Assembly: GCF_009797025.1 (NCBI RefSeq)
Contig: NZ_CP047027.1
Span: forward strand, 4,402,001-4,466,000
DNA: 64,000 nt
Source of the DNA: Cellulophaga sp. L1A9
Lineage (GTDB): Bacteria; Bacteroidota; Bacteroidia; Flavobacteriales; Flavobacteriaceae
Direction: 5' to 3'
The notes beneath the pieces were generated by a model, which had not been told where the DNA came from, made no database searches, and was given only the letters and a program-made list of their open reading frames with translations. Position numbers and translations under genes: made by a program. Positions 17,789-27,014 of the stretch are shown piece after piece; positions within the stretch are counted from its first letter, which is position 1, and every line of letters begins with the position of its first letter.

Positions 17789-20173
17789 ATGCTGGCAATT
17801 ATGGTTAAATTCACCGTTCCAAAAAAATCAAATAAAAAACAGTTGGAAAAATATATAAATCAATTAAATGATGCTCAACGAGCACCAGTTTTACATAAAG
17901 ATGGACCGTTAATTGTGATTGCTGGTGCAGGATCAGGAAAAACACGTGTATTAACCTACCGAATTGCTTATCTAATGAGTTTAGGAATAGACTCATTTAA
18001 TATTTTAGCACTTACTTTCACCAACAAAGCAGCCCGTGAAATGAAAGCTAGGATTGCTGCTATTGTAGGAAATACTGAAGCAAAAAACTTGATGATGGGA
18101 ACTTTCCACTCTGTTTTTGCCAGATTATTACGTTATGATGGGGATAAACTGGGGTACCCAAGTAATTTTACAATTTATGATACGCAAGATTCTCAGCGTT
18201 TAATTGCATCCATTATTAAAGAAATGGGACTTGATAAAGATGTCTATAAATACAAGCAAGTCCAAAATAGAATATCATCTTATAAAAACAGTTTAATTAC
18301 AGTTAGAGCCTATTTTAATGATGCCGAATTACAAGAGGCTGATGCGATGGCGAAACGTCCTAGAATGGGAGACATCTACCAAAACTATGTAGATCGATGT
18401 TTTAAAGCTGGAGCTATGGATTTTGATGATTTATTATTAAGAACCAATGAGTTACTAAATAAATTTCCTGAAGTTTTAGCGAAGTACCAAGAACGTTTTA
18501 GATATATTTTAGTAGATGAGTACCAAGATACAAACCACTCTCAGTATTTAATTATTAAGGCCTTATCTGATAAGTTTCAGAATATTTGTGTGGTAGGTGA
18601 TGATGCACAAAGTATCTATTCTTTCCGTGGTGCCAATATTAGCAATATATTAAATTTCCAAAAAGATTATGATAATGTAGTGATGTATCGTCTGGAACAA
18701 AATTATCGATCTACGCGAAATATTGTAAATGCTGCAAATTCTATTATCGCAAAAAATACAAATCAGCTAGAAAAAGTCGTTTGGACGGATAATGATGATG
18801 GTCCTGCAATAAAAATTCACAGAAGTACAACTGATGCTGAAGAAGGTAGATTTGTTGCGGGTTCCATTTTTGAAAACCGCATGCAACACCAGATGTCTAA
18901 TGGAAGCTTTGCCGTTCTTTATCGTACCAACTCACAATCAAGAGCTATAGAAGATGCTTTGCGTAAACGTGATATCCCTTACCGTATTTATGGCGGTTTA
19001 TCCTTCTACCAGAGAAAAGAAATTAAAGATGTTCTTTCTTATTTGCGATTGGTTATTAATCCTAAAGACGAAGAAGCATTAAAACGGGTCATAAATTTTC
19101 CTGCTCGAGGAATAGGAATGAGCACTTTAGATAAATTGACTGTTGCAGCAAATCATTATGGGCGATCTATTTTTGAGGTAATTGAAAATTTAGAACGAAT
19201 AAACCTAAAAATTAATGCTGGTACCAAAAGAAAATTAGTAGATTTCACTAACATGATTAAGAGTTTCCAAATCATGAATGAAACGGTTAATGCTTTTGAA
19301 ATATCAGAACACGTAGCTAAAAAAACGGGAATTCTTTTAGAGTTTAAAAAAGATGGTACACCTGAAGGAATTGCCAAAATGGACAATATTGAGGAGCTTT
19401 TAAACGGTATAAAAGATTTTGTTGAAGGACAAAAAGAAGTTGTAGATGCGACTGGAAATATTAGTGAGTTTCTTGAAGATGTTGCTTTAGCTACAGATTT
19501 AGATAATGATACGGGTGATGATGATCGGGTTGCATTAATGACTATTCACTTGGCAAAAGGACTTGAATTCCCTCATGTATATATTGTTGGAATGGAAGAA
19601 GACTTATTCCCTTCTGGAATGAGTATGAGTACCCGTAGTGAGCTGGAAGAGGAGCGAAGGTTGTTCTATGTAGCCATTACAAGAGCAGAAAAACAAGCGT
19701 ATTTAACGTATACTCAAAACAGGTACCGTTGGGGTAAATTAATTGATGCCGAACCCAGCAGGTTCTTAGAAGAAATAGATGAAAAATATATCGAAAACTT
19801 AACCCCTGTTGACAAACCAGGATACCGCTACAAATCTATGATGGATACGGATATCTTCGGAGAAGTAGATAAAAGTAGACTTCGTCAAATTAAACCTACC
19901 AGTGGTATTCCACCAAGTACCGCAAAGCCAAATGAAAATCAGCTTAGAAAACTTAGAAAACTAAAACCAGAATTAGCACAACCTATCGGTAACACAAATA
20001 CGGTAGACCCAAATCTTGCAGAAGGTAGCTTAATTAACCATACCCGTTTTGGCCGTGGTACTGTTGTGAAAATAGAAGGTATTGGTAATGATCGTAAAGC
20101 TGAGATACAGTTTGATGGCGCAGGAATAAAAAAACTTCTTCTACGTTTTGCTAAGCTAGAAGTAATTGGTTAA
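17789..20173 (+). CDS. uvrD: UvrD/PcrA-type superfamily 1 DNA helicase
   Basis: A 794-residue 3'-5' DNA helicase acting in nucleotide excision and mismatch repair. A Q motif (LNDAQRAPVL) precedes Walker A AGAGSGKT (Lys 51), followed by TFTNKAAREM, DEYQDTN near 243, GDDAQSIYSFRGA, QNYRSTRNI and the late motifs MTIHLAKGLEFP and VAITRAEK. The C-terminal ~50 residues (INHTRFGRGTVVKIEG...) are the Tudor-like RNA polymerase-binding domain of UvrD/PcrA. The start could instead be the ATG at 17801; the N-terminal lead before the Q motif is a little longer than usual. Two short enzyme genes follow closely. Confidence 0.95.
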   Translation: MLAIMVKFTVPKKSNKKQLEKYINQLNDAQRAPVLHKDGPLIVIAGAGSGKTRVLTYRIAYLMSLGIDSFNILALTFTNKAAREMKARIAAIVGNTEAKNLMMGTFHSVFARLLRYDGDKLGYPSNFTIYDTQDSQRLIASIIKEMGLDKDVYKYKQVQNRISSYKNSLITVRAYFNDAELQEADAMAKRPRMGDIYQNYVDRCFKAGAMDFDDLLLRTNELLNKFPEVLAKYQERFRYILVDEYQDTNHSQYLIIKALSDKFQNICVVGDDAQSIYSFRGANISNILNFQKDYDNVVMYRLEQNYRSTRNIVNAANSIIAKNTNQLEKVVWTDNDDGPAIKIHRSTTDAEEGRFVAGSIFENRMQHQMSNGSFAVLYRTNSQSRAIEDALRKRDIPYRIYGGLSFYQRKEIKDVLSYLRLVINPKDEEALKRVINFPARGIGMSTLDKLTVAANHYGRSIFEVIENLERINLKINAGTKRKLVDFTNMIKSFQIMNETVNAFEISEHVAKKTGILLEFKKDGTPEGIAKMDNIEELLNGIKDFVEGQKEVVDATGNISEFLEDVALATDLDNDTGDDDRVALMTIHLAKGLEFPHVYIVGMEEDLFPSGMSMSTRSELEEERRLFYVAITRAEKQAYLTYTQNRYRWGKLIDAEPSRFLEEIDEKYIENLTPVDKPGYRYKSMMDTDIFGEVDKSRLRQIKPTSGIPPSTAKPNENQLRKLRKLKPELAQPIGNTNTVDPNLAEGSLINHTRFGRGTVVKIEGIGNDRKAEIQFDGAGIKKLLLRFAKLEVIG

Positions 20174-20193
20174 AAATAACGCAATATACTGTT

Positions 20194-20481
20194 ATGAAAA
20201 TATACTTAAGTGTTCATATAAAAAGTAAACCTGAGCATCAGGAAGAAGTAAAAGCTATTTTACAAAACTTAGTCGTACAAACCTTAAAGGAAGAGGGGTG
20301 TATCCGGTATGATTTACATCAAGGTATAGATGAGGAAAGCACCTTTGTTTTTTATGAAATTTGGAGAGATCAAAAAGCATTAGATTTCCATAATCAAACA
20401 TCCTATATAAAAGCATTAAATGCCTTATTGGAAAATAAGTTAGCATCTGAAGCTGCATTGGTAAAAACAACCATACTCTAA
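20194..20481 (+). CDS. Antibiotic biosynthesis monooxygenase (ABM/YgiN-type)
   Basis: A 95-residue single ABM-fold domain (dimeric ferredoxin-like), matching putative quinol/quinone monooxygenases such as YgiN. Landmarks are HIKSKPEHQEEVKAILQNL at the N terminus, EEGCIRYDLHQ and FYEIWRDQKALDFH. Nothing else is attached. It starts 20 bp after the UvrD-type gene and ends 5 bp before the VOC gene, so the three probably form one transcript. The substrate cannot be told from sequence. Confidence 0.85.
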   Translation: MKIYLSVHIKSKPEHQEEVKAILQNLVVQTLKEEGCIRYDLHQGIDEESTFVFYEIWRDQKALDFHNQTSYIKALNALLENKLASEAALVKTTIL

Positions 20482-20486
20482 GTAAG

Positions 20487-20870
20487 ATGTTTAAAGGGAT
20501 CCACCATGTAGCTATTATCTGTTCTGATTATAAAAAATCTAAGCAGTTTTATTCGGAGATTTTGGGTTTAAGAATTCTTCAAGAAGTGTATCGGGAAGAA
20601 AGAAATTCTTATAAATTAGACCTTGCCATTGGCGATCACTATTGCATTGAGTTATTTTCATTCCCTGAAGCTCCTTCAAGACCATCTTATCCTGAAGCAC
20701 GTGGATTACGGCATTTAGCTTTTGAAGTAGAAGATATCACAAGTACTGTAAAAGCGCTAAATTTAAAAGGAGTACTCACCGAGGCAATCAAGATAGACGA
20801 ACATACCGGAAAGAAATTTACCTTCTTTGCAGACCCCGATAATTTGCCTTTAGAAATATATGAGCACTAA
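20487..20870 (+). CDS. VOC family protein (YaeR/GloA2-type glyoxalase fold)
   Basis: A 127-residue vicinal-oxygen-chelate protein. The sequence IHHVAIICSDYKKSKQFYSEILG is the classic first beta-alpha-beta unit with a metal-ligand His. The others are likely the Glu in CIELFSF, the His in LRHLAFEV and the Glu in LPLEIYE, giving a full His/Glu metal site. The closest described group is E. coli YaeR and relatives, whose substrate is unknown. It lies directly downstream of the ABM gene. A role in detoxifying reactive carbonyls or quinones is inference. Confidence 0.85.
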   Translation: MFKGIHHVAIICSDYKKSKQFYSEILGLRILQEVYREERNSYKLDLAIGDHYCIELFSFPEAPSRPSYPEARGLRHLAFEVEDITSTVKALNLKGVLTEAIKIDEHTGKKFTFFADPDNLPLEIYEH

Positions 20871-20987
20871 ATTATACAGCACAATTTCGCTCCAACTGGG
20901 TCAAATCATTACGGTAACAATTCCATAAAGTTTAACTAACCATAGAGTTATATAATAGTATCATTTTTGATAAAAATTTTACTATTT

Positions 20988-22685
20988 ATGTCAACCAAGA
21001 ACACTACGAGAAGAAAATTTATTCAAAGAACCTTACTAGCTTCAGGAGGAATTATTTTAGCTCCTAATTTTATAAGCTGTAAAAATGATGATGATCTTAC
21101 GGTATCAGAATTAGATACTACGCAATTAACTATTAAAAACTTTAATCAGGGAATTGCGAGTTTTGATCCAAGCAGTTCATCTGTCCTTTTATGGACACGC
21201 TACGCTTCTGCAAATTCAGAAATTATATGGGAAGTAGCTACAGAGGCTAGTTTTTCATCGGTATTGAGAAGTGGAAAAATCACTACGGAAGCCTCTAGAG
21301 ATAATACGCTTGCTATTGAGCTTACAGAATTAGAGGAAAATTTAAAGCTGTACTACAGGTTTGCTAATGTCACAGAGAATGCCATCTCTGTTGTTGGCGA
21401 AACCATTACACTTCCTAAAGAAGCATCTTCCGTAAAACTTGCAGTATGTTCTTGTTCTAATTACCAAGCTGGTTTATTTAACGCTTATGATGCGATGGCC
21501 AATTCAGATGCTGATGTCATTGTACATTTAGGTGATTATTTTTACGAATATGGTGCTGGAGGTTATGGTGCTACAGTAGAAAATGCCTCTTTAAACCGCC
21601 AGCATGAACCTGCAAATGAAATTATAACATTAGAAGATTACAGAATTAGATACAAACAATACCGCTCTGATGCCGATTTGCAGTTGGCGCATCAGAAAAA
21701 GCCTTTTATATGTATTTGGGATGATCATGAAATTGCCAATGACACGTATAAAAATGGCGCAGAGAACCATGATGAAGCCACAGAAGGAAGTTTTGAAGTA
21801 AGAAAACAAAATGCATTACAAGCGTATAGTGAATACTTACCTTTTTCAAGACAAGATAAAAACAATAACAGTTTAATATACAGAACCATAAATATTGGAA
21901 ATCTTGTAAATATGATTATGTTAGATACTCGACTTATTGGTAGAGACAAACAATTAAGCATAGGCAACTATTTTACCGCTACTGGTTTAGACACAGTAGC
22001 TTTAGAACAGGATTTGAATGAAGCTTCTAGAAGTATTTTAGGAACGACTCAAAAAGATTGGTTATTAAGTGAGTTAGCAAGTAACACCAACCCATGGCAG
22101 GTATTAGGGCAACAGGTTTTAATGGGGCAAATGGAAATCCCTATTGCGATGCTTACTGCTTTTGGTGCTGATAATTTCGCAGAAATACTTACGGAGCTTG
22201 TAACGATAAAAGTAAGAATGCAAAACAATGACCCGAGCCTAACGGACGCAGAGAAAGCAAGTGTTTTAATTACGGTGCCTTATAATTTAGATGCCTGGGA
22301 TGGGTATCCAGGAGATAGAGAGCAAATCTACCAAGCCTTAAACGGAAAAAAAATAATTACTTTAGCCGGAGATACACATAATGCTTGGAACAATACATTG
22401 TACGCTGCAGATGGTACAGAAGTAGGCATGGAACTTGCTACTTCTAGTATTAGTTCACCTGGTTTTGAAACCTATTTAGGGACAACAGATCCTGCTTTCT
22501 TAGGAGGTTTTGAGCAAGCACTAACCACCTTAATAGATGGATTAGCTTATTTTGATGCTTCTAGAAGAGGCTACATGATGACAACTTTTACAAAAACAGA
22601 AGTAACTTCTGAGTGGATTTATGTAGATACTATTTTATCATCTTCCTATGAAACGAGTATTGGTCATACCGTTACGTATTCCTAA
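20988..22685 (+). CDS. phoD: Alkaline phosphatase D family lipoprotein (Tat-exported)
   Basis: PhoD-family phosphatase/phosphodiesterase, 565 residues from the ATG at 20988 (a TTG upstream would add seven residues before the Tat signal and is less likely). The N terminus has a twin-arginine motif TTRRKFIQ followed by a hydrophobic stretch and FISC, so it is exported folded and probably lipidated at Cys 31. Metallophosphatase landmarks: CSNYQAGLF, HLGDYFYEYG, IWDDHEIANDTYK, and LAGDTHNAW. PhoD enzymes use calcium and iron and release phosphate from phosphodiesters, usually under phosphate limitation. No Pho box could be identified. A hairpin terminator follows. Confidence 0.92.
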   Translation: MSTKNTTRRKFIQRTLLASGGIILAPNFISCKNDDDLTVSELDTTQLTIKNFNQGIASFDPSSSSVLLWTRYASANSEIIWEVATEASFSSVLRSGKITTEASRDNTLAIELTELEENLKLYYRFANVTENAISVVGETITLPKEASSVKLAVCSCSNYQAGLFNAYDAMANSDADVIVHLGDYFYEYGAGGYGATVENASLNRQHEPANEIITLEDYRIRYKQYRSDADLQLAHQKKPFICIWDDHEIANDTYKNGAENHDEATEGSFEVRKQNALQAYSEYLPFSRQDKNNNSLIYRTINIGNLVNMIMLDTRLIGRDKQLSIGNYFTATGLDTVALEQDLNEASRSILGTTQKDWLLSELASNTNPWQVLGQQVLMGQMEIPIAMLTAFGADNFAEILTELVTIKVRMQNNDPSLTDAEKASVLITVPYNLDAWDGYPGDREQIYQALNGKKIITLAGDTHNAWNNTLYAADGTEVGMELATSSISSPGFETYLGTTDPAFLGGFEQALTTLIDGLAYFDASRRGYMMTTFTKTEVTSEWIYVDTILSSSYETSIGHTVTYS

Positions 22686-22713
22686 TATTCATTACTATTA
22701 AAAAATTAAGAAG

Positions 22714-22740
22714 ATCCATTAGTTGTTACTAGTGGATTTT
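22714..22740 (+). terminator. Probable terminator after phoD
   Basis: ATCCATTAGT and ACTAGTGGAT form a 10 bp stem (one G-T pair) with a TGTT loop, followed by TTTTC. The T run is short, so efficiency is uncertain. It is placed 29 bp after the phoD stop codon. Confidence 0.55.
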
Positions 22741-22829
22741 CACTTTGTTATAGGCTTAACAATTACTCAGCGCATAATTTTACATCACATGAATAAAAAA
22801 TAGTACCTTTAATAGATCATTTTAAAACT

Positions 22830-23450
22830 ATGTCTGAGTTCATTAAAATCTATCCGGAAAACCCAAATCCGAAAGAAATAAAAAAGGTGGTACAAGTACT
22901 TAAAAAAGGTGGATTAGTAATTTACCCTACAGATACTGTGTATGGCTTGGGTTGTGATATTACCAATACAAAAGCTTTAGAAAAAATTGCTAGAATTAAA
23001 GGTATTAAACTAGACAAGGCTAATTGGTCTTTTATCTGTGCAGATTTAAGTAATTTATCAGATTATGTCCGTCAGATAGATACACCAACCTTTAAAATTT
23101 TAAAACGTGCATTGCCTGGTCCTTATACTTTTATTTTACCAGGGAATAATAAGCTCCCAAAAGAGTTTAAAAAGAAAAAAACTGTAGGTATTCGTGTACC
23201 TGACAATTCTATCGCTAAGGCCATTGTAGAGGCTTTAGGGAACCCAATAGTATCTACATCTATAAGAGATGATGATGAAGTTTTGGAGTATACAACGGAT
23301 CCTGAGTTAATTTTTGAAAAATGGCAGAATCTAGTAGATATTGTTATAGATGGAGGTTATGGAGATAATACAGCGTCAACGGTGATTGATTTATCCGAAG
23401 GTGAACCTGTAGTGATTAGAGAAGGTAAAGGTCCTATTGACATTTTCTAA
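22830..23450 (+). CDS. tsaC: Threonylcarbamoyl-AMP synthase (Sua5/YciO/YrdC family)
   Basis: A 206-residue YrdC-domain protein that makes threonylcarbamoyl-AMP from threonine, bicarbonate and ATP for the tRNA t6A modification. Landmarks: GGLVIYPTDTVYGLGCD, IKGIKLDKANWSFIC, LPGPYTFIL, VGIRVPD and a VSTSIRDDDE region in the dinucleotide-binding cavity. It is short, without the C-terminal Sua5 domain. The KxR/SxN residues typical of TsaC look partly changed (IKGIKLDK), so it may be of the YciO subtype whose role is less clear. Convergent with the OmpA lipoprotein gene, with a shared terminator between. Confidence 0.82.
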   Translation: MSEFIKIYPENPNPKEIKKVVQVLKKGGLVIYPTDTVYGLGCDITNTKALEKIARIKGIKLDKANWSFICADLSNLSDYVRQIDTPTFKILKRALPGPYTFILPGNNKLPKEFKKKKTVGIRVPDNSIAKAIVEALGNPIVSTSIRDDDEVLEYTTDPELIFEKWQNLVDIVIDGGYGDNTASTVIDLSEGEPVVIREGKGPIDIF

Positions 23451-23478
23451 CAAATATGTATTAACATTTAAGCATAAA

Positions 23479-23504
23479 AAAAGGCGACCAATTGGTCGCC
23501 TTTT
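23479..23504. terminator. Bidirectional rho-independent terminator
   Basis: A perfect palindrome, GGCGACCAATTGGTCGCC (23483-23500), is flanked by A4 on one side and T4 on the other. It lies between the convergent tsaC-like and OmpA lipoprotein genes and can serve both. Confidence 0.92.
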
Positions 23505-23522
23505 ATATGGAATATCAATTTA

Positions 23523-24374
23523 TTAGTTATTGATAGCAGGATCTTTCATTCCTTCTTCAATCATTTCATAGAACTGATCAATTTTTGGAAGTACTACAAT
23601 ACGTGTTCTTCTGTTTTTAGCTTTATCAGTTGAAGATAAAGGAACATAAGAAGATCTTGCTGCAGCAGTCATACGCTTAGGATCTACATTGTAATCATTT
23701 TGTAAAATACGAACAACAGCTGTTGCACGTTTAGCACTTAAATCCCAGTTGTCTAACAAAACACCTTTTCTGTAAGGAACATCATCAGTATGTCCTTCAA
23801 CTAAAAATTCGAAATCTGGTTTGTTATTTACAACCTTAGCAACTTTACCCAAAACTTCTTTAGCTCTATTTGTTACATTGTAACTGCCGCTGCTAAATAA
23901 TAATTTATCAGAGATAGATACGAAAACAACACCTTTTTCAACGCTAATTTCAATGTCTTCATCATCAAGATTTCCTAAAACACCTTTTAAGCTCTGTACT
24001 AAAGATAAGTTTACAGAATCTCTACGCGTAATTGCATCGTTCAATTTTCTGATCGTCAAATCTTTTTCTTGTAAACTTTCTAAAGACTTCTCAAGGTTTT
24101 GTGCACCTTTAGAAGATAGGGTAGTTAAGTTACCCATGTTGTTTATTAAATCTTGATTGTTGCTTTTTAAGAATGCATTTTGATCCTCTAAAGTTTTTAA
24201 CTTTGAAGAAGCAGATGCTTTTTCTTCTAAACAAGTGTTTAATTTTACAGTTGCCGAGTTTAATAAATCTTGAGTTTCTTTACTTTTTGCCTCTAAGTCG
24301 GCATATTTTTTTTGTGACACACAAGAGGATAATAATAAAGTAACCCCTAAACAGCCTAAAATGATTTTGTTCAT
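23523..24374 (-). CDS. OmpA family peptidoglycan-binding lipoprotein
   Basis: A 283-residue outer membrane lipoprotein. The signal peptide ends in LLSSC (Cys 18), followed by a coiled coil of about 100 residues and a C-terminal OmpA domain. The peptidoglycan-binding features are present: EGHTDDVPY near 195 and NRRTRIVVLP near 258. It should tether the outer membrane to the cell wall. It is the intact paralogue of the degenerate protein at 11657-12424. A near-perfect -7 element lies upstream, consistent with strong expression of an abundant envelope protein. Confidence 0.93.
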   Translation of the reverse strand: MNKIILGCLGVTLLLSSCVSQKKYADLEAKSKETQDLLNSATVKLNTCLEEKASASSKLKTLEDQNAFLKSNNQDLINNMGNLTTLSSKGAQNLEKSLESLQEKDLTIRKLNDAITRRDSVNLSLVQSLKGVLGNLDDEDIEISVEKGVVFVSISDKLLFSSGSYNVTNRAKEVLGKVAKVVNNKPDFEFLVEGHTDDVPYRKGVLLDNWDLSAKRATAVVRILQNDYNVDPKRMTAAARSSYVPLSSTDKAKNRRTRIVVLPKIDQFYEMIEEGMKDPAINN

Positions 24375-24410
24375 AATTATTAATGCTTAAATTAATTTGT
24401 TAATTCTTAG

Positions 24411-24418
24411 CAAAATTA
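24411..24418 (-). promoter_or_regulatory. Candidate -7 element for OmpA lipoprotein
   Basis: The minus strand reads TAATTTTG, an exact match to TAnnTTTG, 36 bp before the ATG. No clear TTTG -33 element is seen at the right distance. Confidence 0.45.
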
Positions 24419-24451
24419 TACAAAAAGAAATACGTTAACATTTCGCTTTCG

Positions 24452-25456
24452 TTAATGTTTTACTAAATTCTTGAACTTTCTATTATGATATACGAAGTGA
24501 GACCATACAATGGACTTTACGGTATAATAATTTGGCATATATTTAGTCTTTTCACGTTTCTTAAAGATTTTTGCAAAATTTAAGTAAAAACTTAAATGAG
24601 CCTTTAAAATAGCGAAGCAATGACTAAATTTTCCTTGAAAAATAAAACGAATTCCAGCAACACCATCTAAAAGTAGACGGAAAAATATAATGGGAAATGC
24701 TTTTTTTCTGGGTAAATTTTTGGTGATAGAATAGAGCGAATTTCTAAAATTTAAAAAAGTTTTCTTCGGGTTCATATTACTCAAAGTAGAACCTCCTAAA
24801 TGATATATTTTTGAAGTACCTATATAAAATATTTTATACCCATGATTATGAGCACGCCAACATAAATCAACTTCTTCTTGGTGCGCAAAATAATCTTCAT
24901 CAAATCCCTTTAATTCTCTAAAAACTTTACTTTTAATAAATAAGCAAGCTCCTGTAGCCCAAAATATCTCTTTTACGTCATCATATTGACCTTTATCTTT
25001 TTCTAAGGCTTGAAATATTCTGCCTCTACAAAAAGGATAGCCTAATTGATCTATAAAACCACCGGCTGCACCTGCGTATTCAAAATAGTCTTTACGTTTA
25101 TAATCTAGAATCTTAGGTTGGATAATTGCTACCTCCGGATGATCGTTAAAATGATTTTCTATGGGGATTAACCAATTTTCAGTGACTTCTACATCAGAAT
25201 TTAAAAGACAAAATACATCAGCATCTACATGCTCTAAGGCATCATTGTACCCTTTTGCATACCCACCATTACTCGTATTTTGAATAATTTTAATTTCTGG
25301 ATAATTTGTTTTAATAAATGAAATAGAATTATCAGTAGAAGCATTATCAGCAACATATAGTGCTGCCCCTTCTGAAAATTTTTGAACAGAGGGTAAAAAT
25401 TGTTCTAATAATTCTTCTCCATTCCAATTAAGTATAACAACTGCAATTTTCAACAT
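24452..25456 (-). CDS. Glycosyltransferase family 2
   Basis: A 334-residue GT-A glycosyltransferase of the rhamnosyltransferase-like GT2 group. Landmarks: VVILNWNGEELLEQFLPS at the N terminus, ADNASTDNS, the nucleotide-sugar site FCLLNSDVEV, the acceptor-region motif WATGACLFIKSKVF, and EVDLCWRAHNHGY. A hydrophobic/basic C-terminal part suggests membrane association. It probably adds a sugar to a cell-surface polysaccharide or glycolipid; the donor sugar cannot be inferred. It stands alone, not in a polysaccharide cluster. Confidence 0.88.
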   Translation of the reverse strand: MLKIAVVILNWNGEELLEQFLPSVQKFSEGAALYVADNASTDNSISFIKTNYPEIKIIQNTSNGGYAKGYNDALEHVDADVFCLLNSDVEVTENWLIPIENHFNDHPEVAIIQPKILDYKRKDYFEYAGAAGGFIDQLGYPFCRGRIFQALEKDKGQYDDVKEIFWATGACLFIKSKVFRELKGFDEDYFAHQEEVDLCWRAHNHGYKIFYIGTSKIYHLGGSTLSNMNPKKTFLNFRNSLYSITKNLPRKKAFPIIFFRLLLDGVAGIRFIFQGKFSHCFAILKAHLSFYLNFAKIFKKREKTKYMPNYYTVKSIVWSHFVYHNRKFKNLVKH

Positions 25457-25542
25457 GAACTAATTTGCTGGATATTTTTCATTTAACAACAGTTACTACT
25501 AAAAAGTACAATAGTGTTAAGATTATTTTTGAAGTTCACAAA

Positions 25543-25989
25543 TTAACGGCTAAATTCAGGAATATCACGCAAAAAAGAATACTTTTCTTCCTGAAAATCC
25601 ATTTCACAATAAAAATGTGATAATCCATTGCTTACCATTAAATACTCAGCCTGTAGTTGCATGTTGTATCTAGCGATCTGATCAAAAACAGTTTGTGTTA
25701 TACTAATTTCTGGAGCTTTACATTCCACTAAAACTTTTATCGTTCCATCAGAATTAAAGATAACAACATCATATCGTTTTACTAAACCATTAACCTTCAA
25801 TTGTTTTTCCACATTAACAAGGCTTAAAGGGTACTTTTTTTCTGTAATAATATAGTGTACAATATGTTGCCTTACCCATTCTTCAGGTTGAAGAACCACA
25901 AATTTTTTACGAACAACATCAAAAATATAGACTTTATTTTCGCTATTTTTGAATCGGAAGTCATAAGCAGGAAAATTCAATACTTGCAT
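25543..25989 (-). CDS. HsdR N-terminal domain-like nuclease protein
   Basis: A 148-residue stand-alone protein of the HSDR_N_2 type. It has a PD-(D/E)xK nuclease fold signature: DVVIFNSDGTIKVLVECKAP (Asp, then E-x-K as ECK). The preceding VRKKFVVLQPEEWVRQHIVHYI segment is characteristic. No methylase or specificity subunit is nearby, so it is not part of a restriction system. In Bacteroidota this gene is regularly found next to holA, as here, divergent with only 26 bp between starts, so a role in DNA replication or repair is a reasonable guess. Confidence 0.85.
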   Translation of the reverse strand: MQVLNFPAYDFRFKNSENKVYIFDVVRKKFVVLQPEEWVRQHIVHYIITEKKYPLSLVNVEKQLKVNGLVKRYDVVIFNSDGTIKVLVECKAPEISITQTVFDQIARYNMQLQAEYLMVSNGLSHFYCEMDFQEEKYSFLRDIPEFSR

Positions 25990-26015
25990 GACACAAATTT
26001 GATGATTTTTTCTGA

Positions 26016-27014
26016 ATGGATGAAGTAAAAAAGATTGTTAGCGATATAAAAGCAGGGAATATAAAACCTATTTATTTTTTAATGGGAGAAGAGGCTTATT
26101 ATATTGATAAGCTGTCTGAATATATTGAAAACAATGTTCTTGCAGAAGAAGAACGCGGATTTAATCAAATGACTTTATATGGTAAGGATGTAACTGTTGA
26201 TGATATTATTAGTAACGCTAAACGCTATCCAATGATGGCGGAACATCAAGTTATTATTGTTAAAGAAGCACAGCATTTAGCTAGAAGCATAGATGGCTTA
26301 GCTGCTTATGCTGAAAATCCACAGCCTACAACAGTTTTAGTTATTTGTTATAAATATGCAAAGCTTGATAAACGTAAAAAAGTCTATAAGGCTGTTCAAA
26401 AAGCAGGTGTTCTTTTTGAAAGCAAAAAATTATATGAAAACCAAGTATCTGATTGGATACGTAAAGTTTTAGCAGGTAGTGGGTACGGCATAACTCCTAA
26501 AGCGGCTATTCTTTTAGTAGAATTTTTGGGTACTGATTTGAGTAAGATTAATAATGAATTGGAAAAACTTAAATTAGTAATTCCAAAAACTCAAGAGATT
26601 ACGCCCGAAGCCATTGAAGAGAACATAGGCATTAGTAAAGATTATAACAATTTTGAACTCAAAAAGGCTTTAGGGGAGCGCGACGTAATGAAAGCTACGC
26701 GTATTTTAAACTATTTTGCCCAAAACCCTAAAGACAACCCTTTTGTTTTGACAGTGACTTTATTGAATAGTTTTTTTATACAACTATTACAATATCATGG
26801 CATGAAAGACCACAATCCAAAAACAGTGGCTAGCGTTTTAGGCGTAAGCCCTTATTTCGTTGGAGAATATAAAACGGCAGCGAGGAATTACCCTATGAAA
26901 AAAGTGAGTATGATCATCGCGAGCTTGCGTGAATTAGATGTAAAAGGTAAAGGTGTAGGTGCAAGTTTATCACAAGAAGATCTACTGAAAGAACTCCTTG
27001 TGAAAATCATGTAA
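26016..27014 (+). CDS. holA: DNA polymerase III subunit delta
   Basis: The 332-residue clamp-loader delta subunit, which opens the sliding clamp. Landmarks: IKPIYFLMGEEAYYIDKLSEYI at the N terminus, the FNQMTLYGKD segment, a modified AAA+ core without a functional Walker A, and a helical C-terminal collar with FELKKALGERD and VLGVSPYFVGEY. Its stop codon directly abuts the stop codon of the convergent DoxX gene, leaving no space for a terminator. It is divergent from the HsdR-N-like gene. Confidence 0.93.
   Translation: MDEVKKIVSDIKAGNIKPIYFLMGEEAYYIDKLSEYIENNVLAEEERGFNQMTLYGKDVTVDDIISNAKRYPMMAEHQVIIVKEAQHLARSIDGLAAYAENPQPTTVLVICYKYAKLDKRKKVYKAVQKAGVLFESKKLYENQVSDWIRKVLAGSGYGITPKAAILLVEFLGTDLSKINNELEKLKLVIPKTQEITPEAIEENIGISKDYNNFELKKALGERDVMKATRILNYFAQNPKDNPFVLTVTLLNSFFIQLLQYHGMKDHNPKTVASVLGVSPYFVGEYKTAARNYPMKKVSMIIASLRELDVKGKGVGASLSQEDLLKELLVKIM

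Noticed and set aside
20967..20987. TTG start of the PhoD gene.
   Set aside because: Seven extra residues would precede the twin-arginine signal; the ATG at 20988 is better.
25543..25989. Restriction-modification system suggested by the HsdR-N-like gene.
   Set aside because: No methylase, specificity or full HsdR gene nearby; stand-alone homologues beside holA are common in this phylum.
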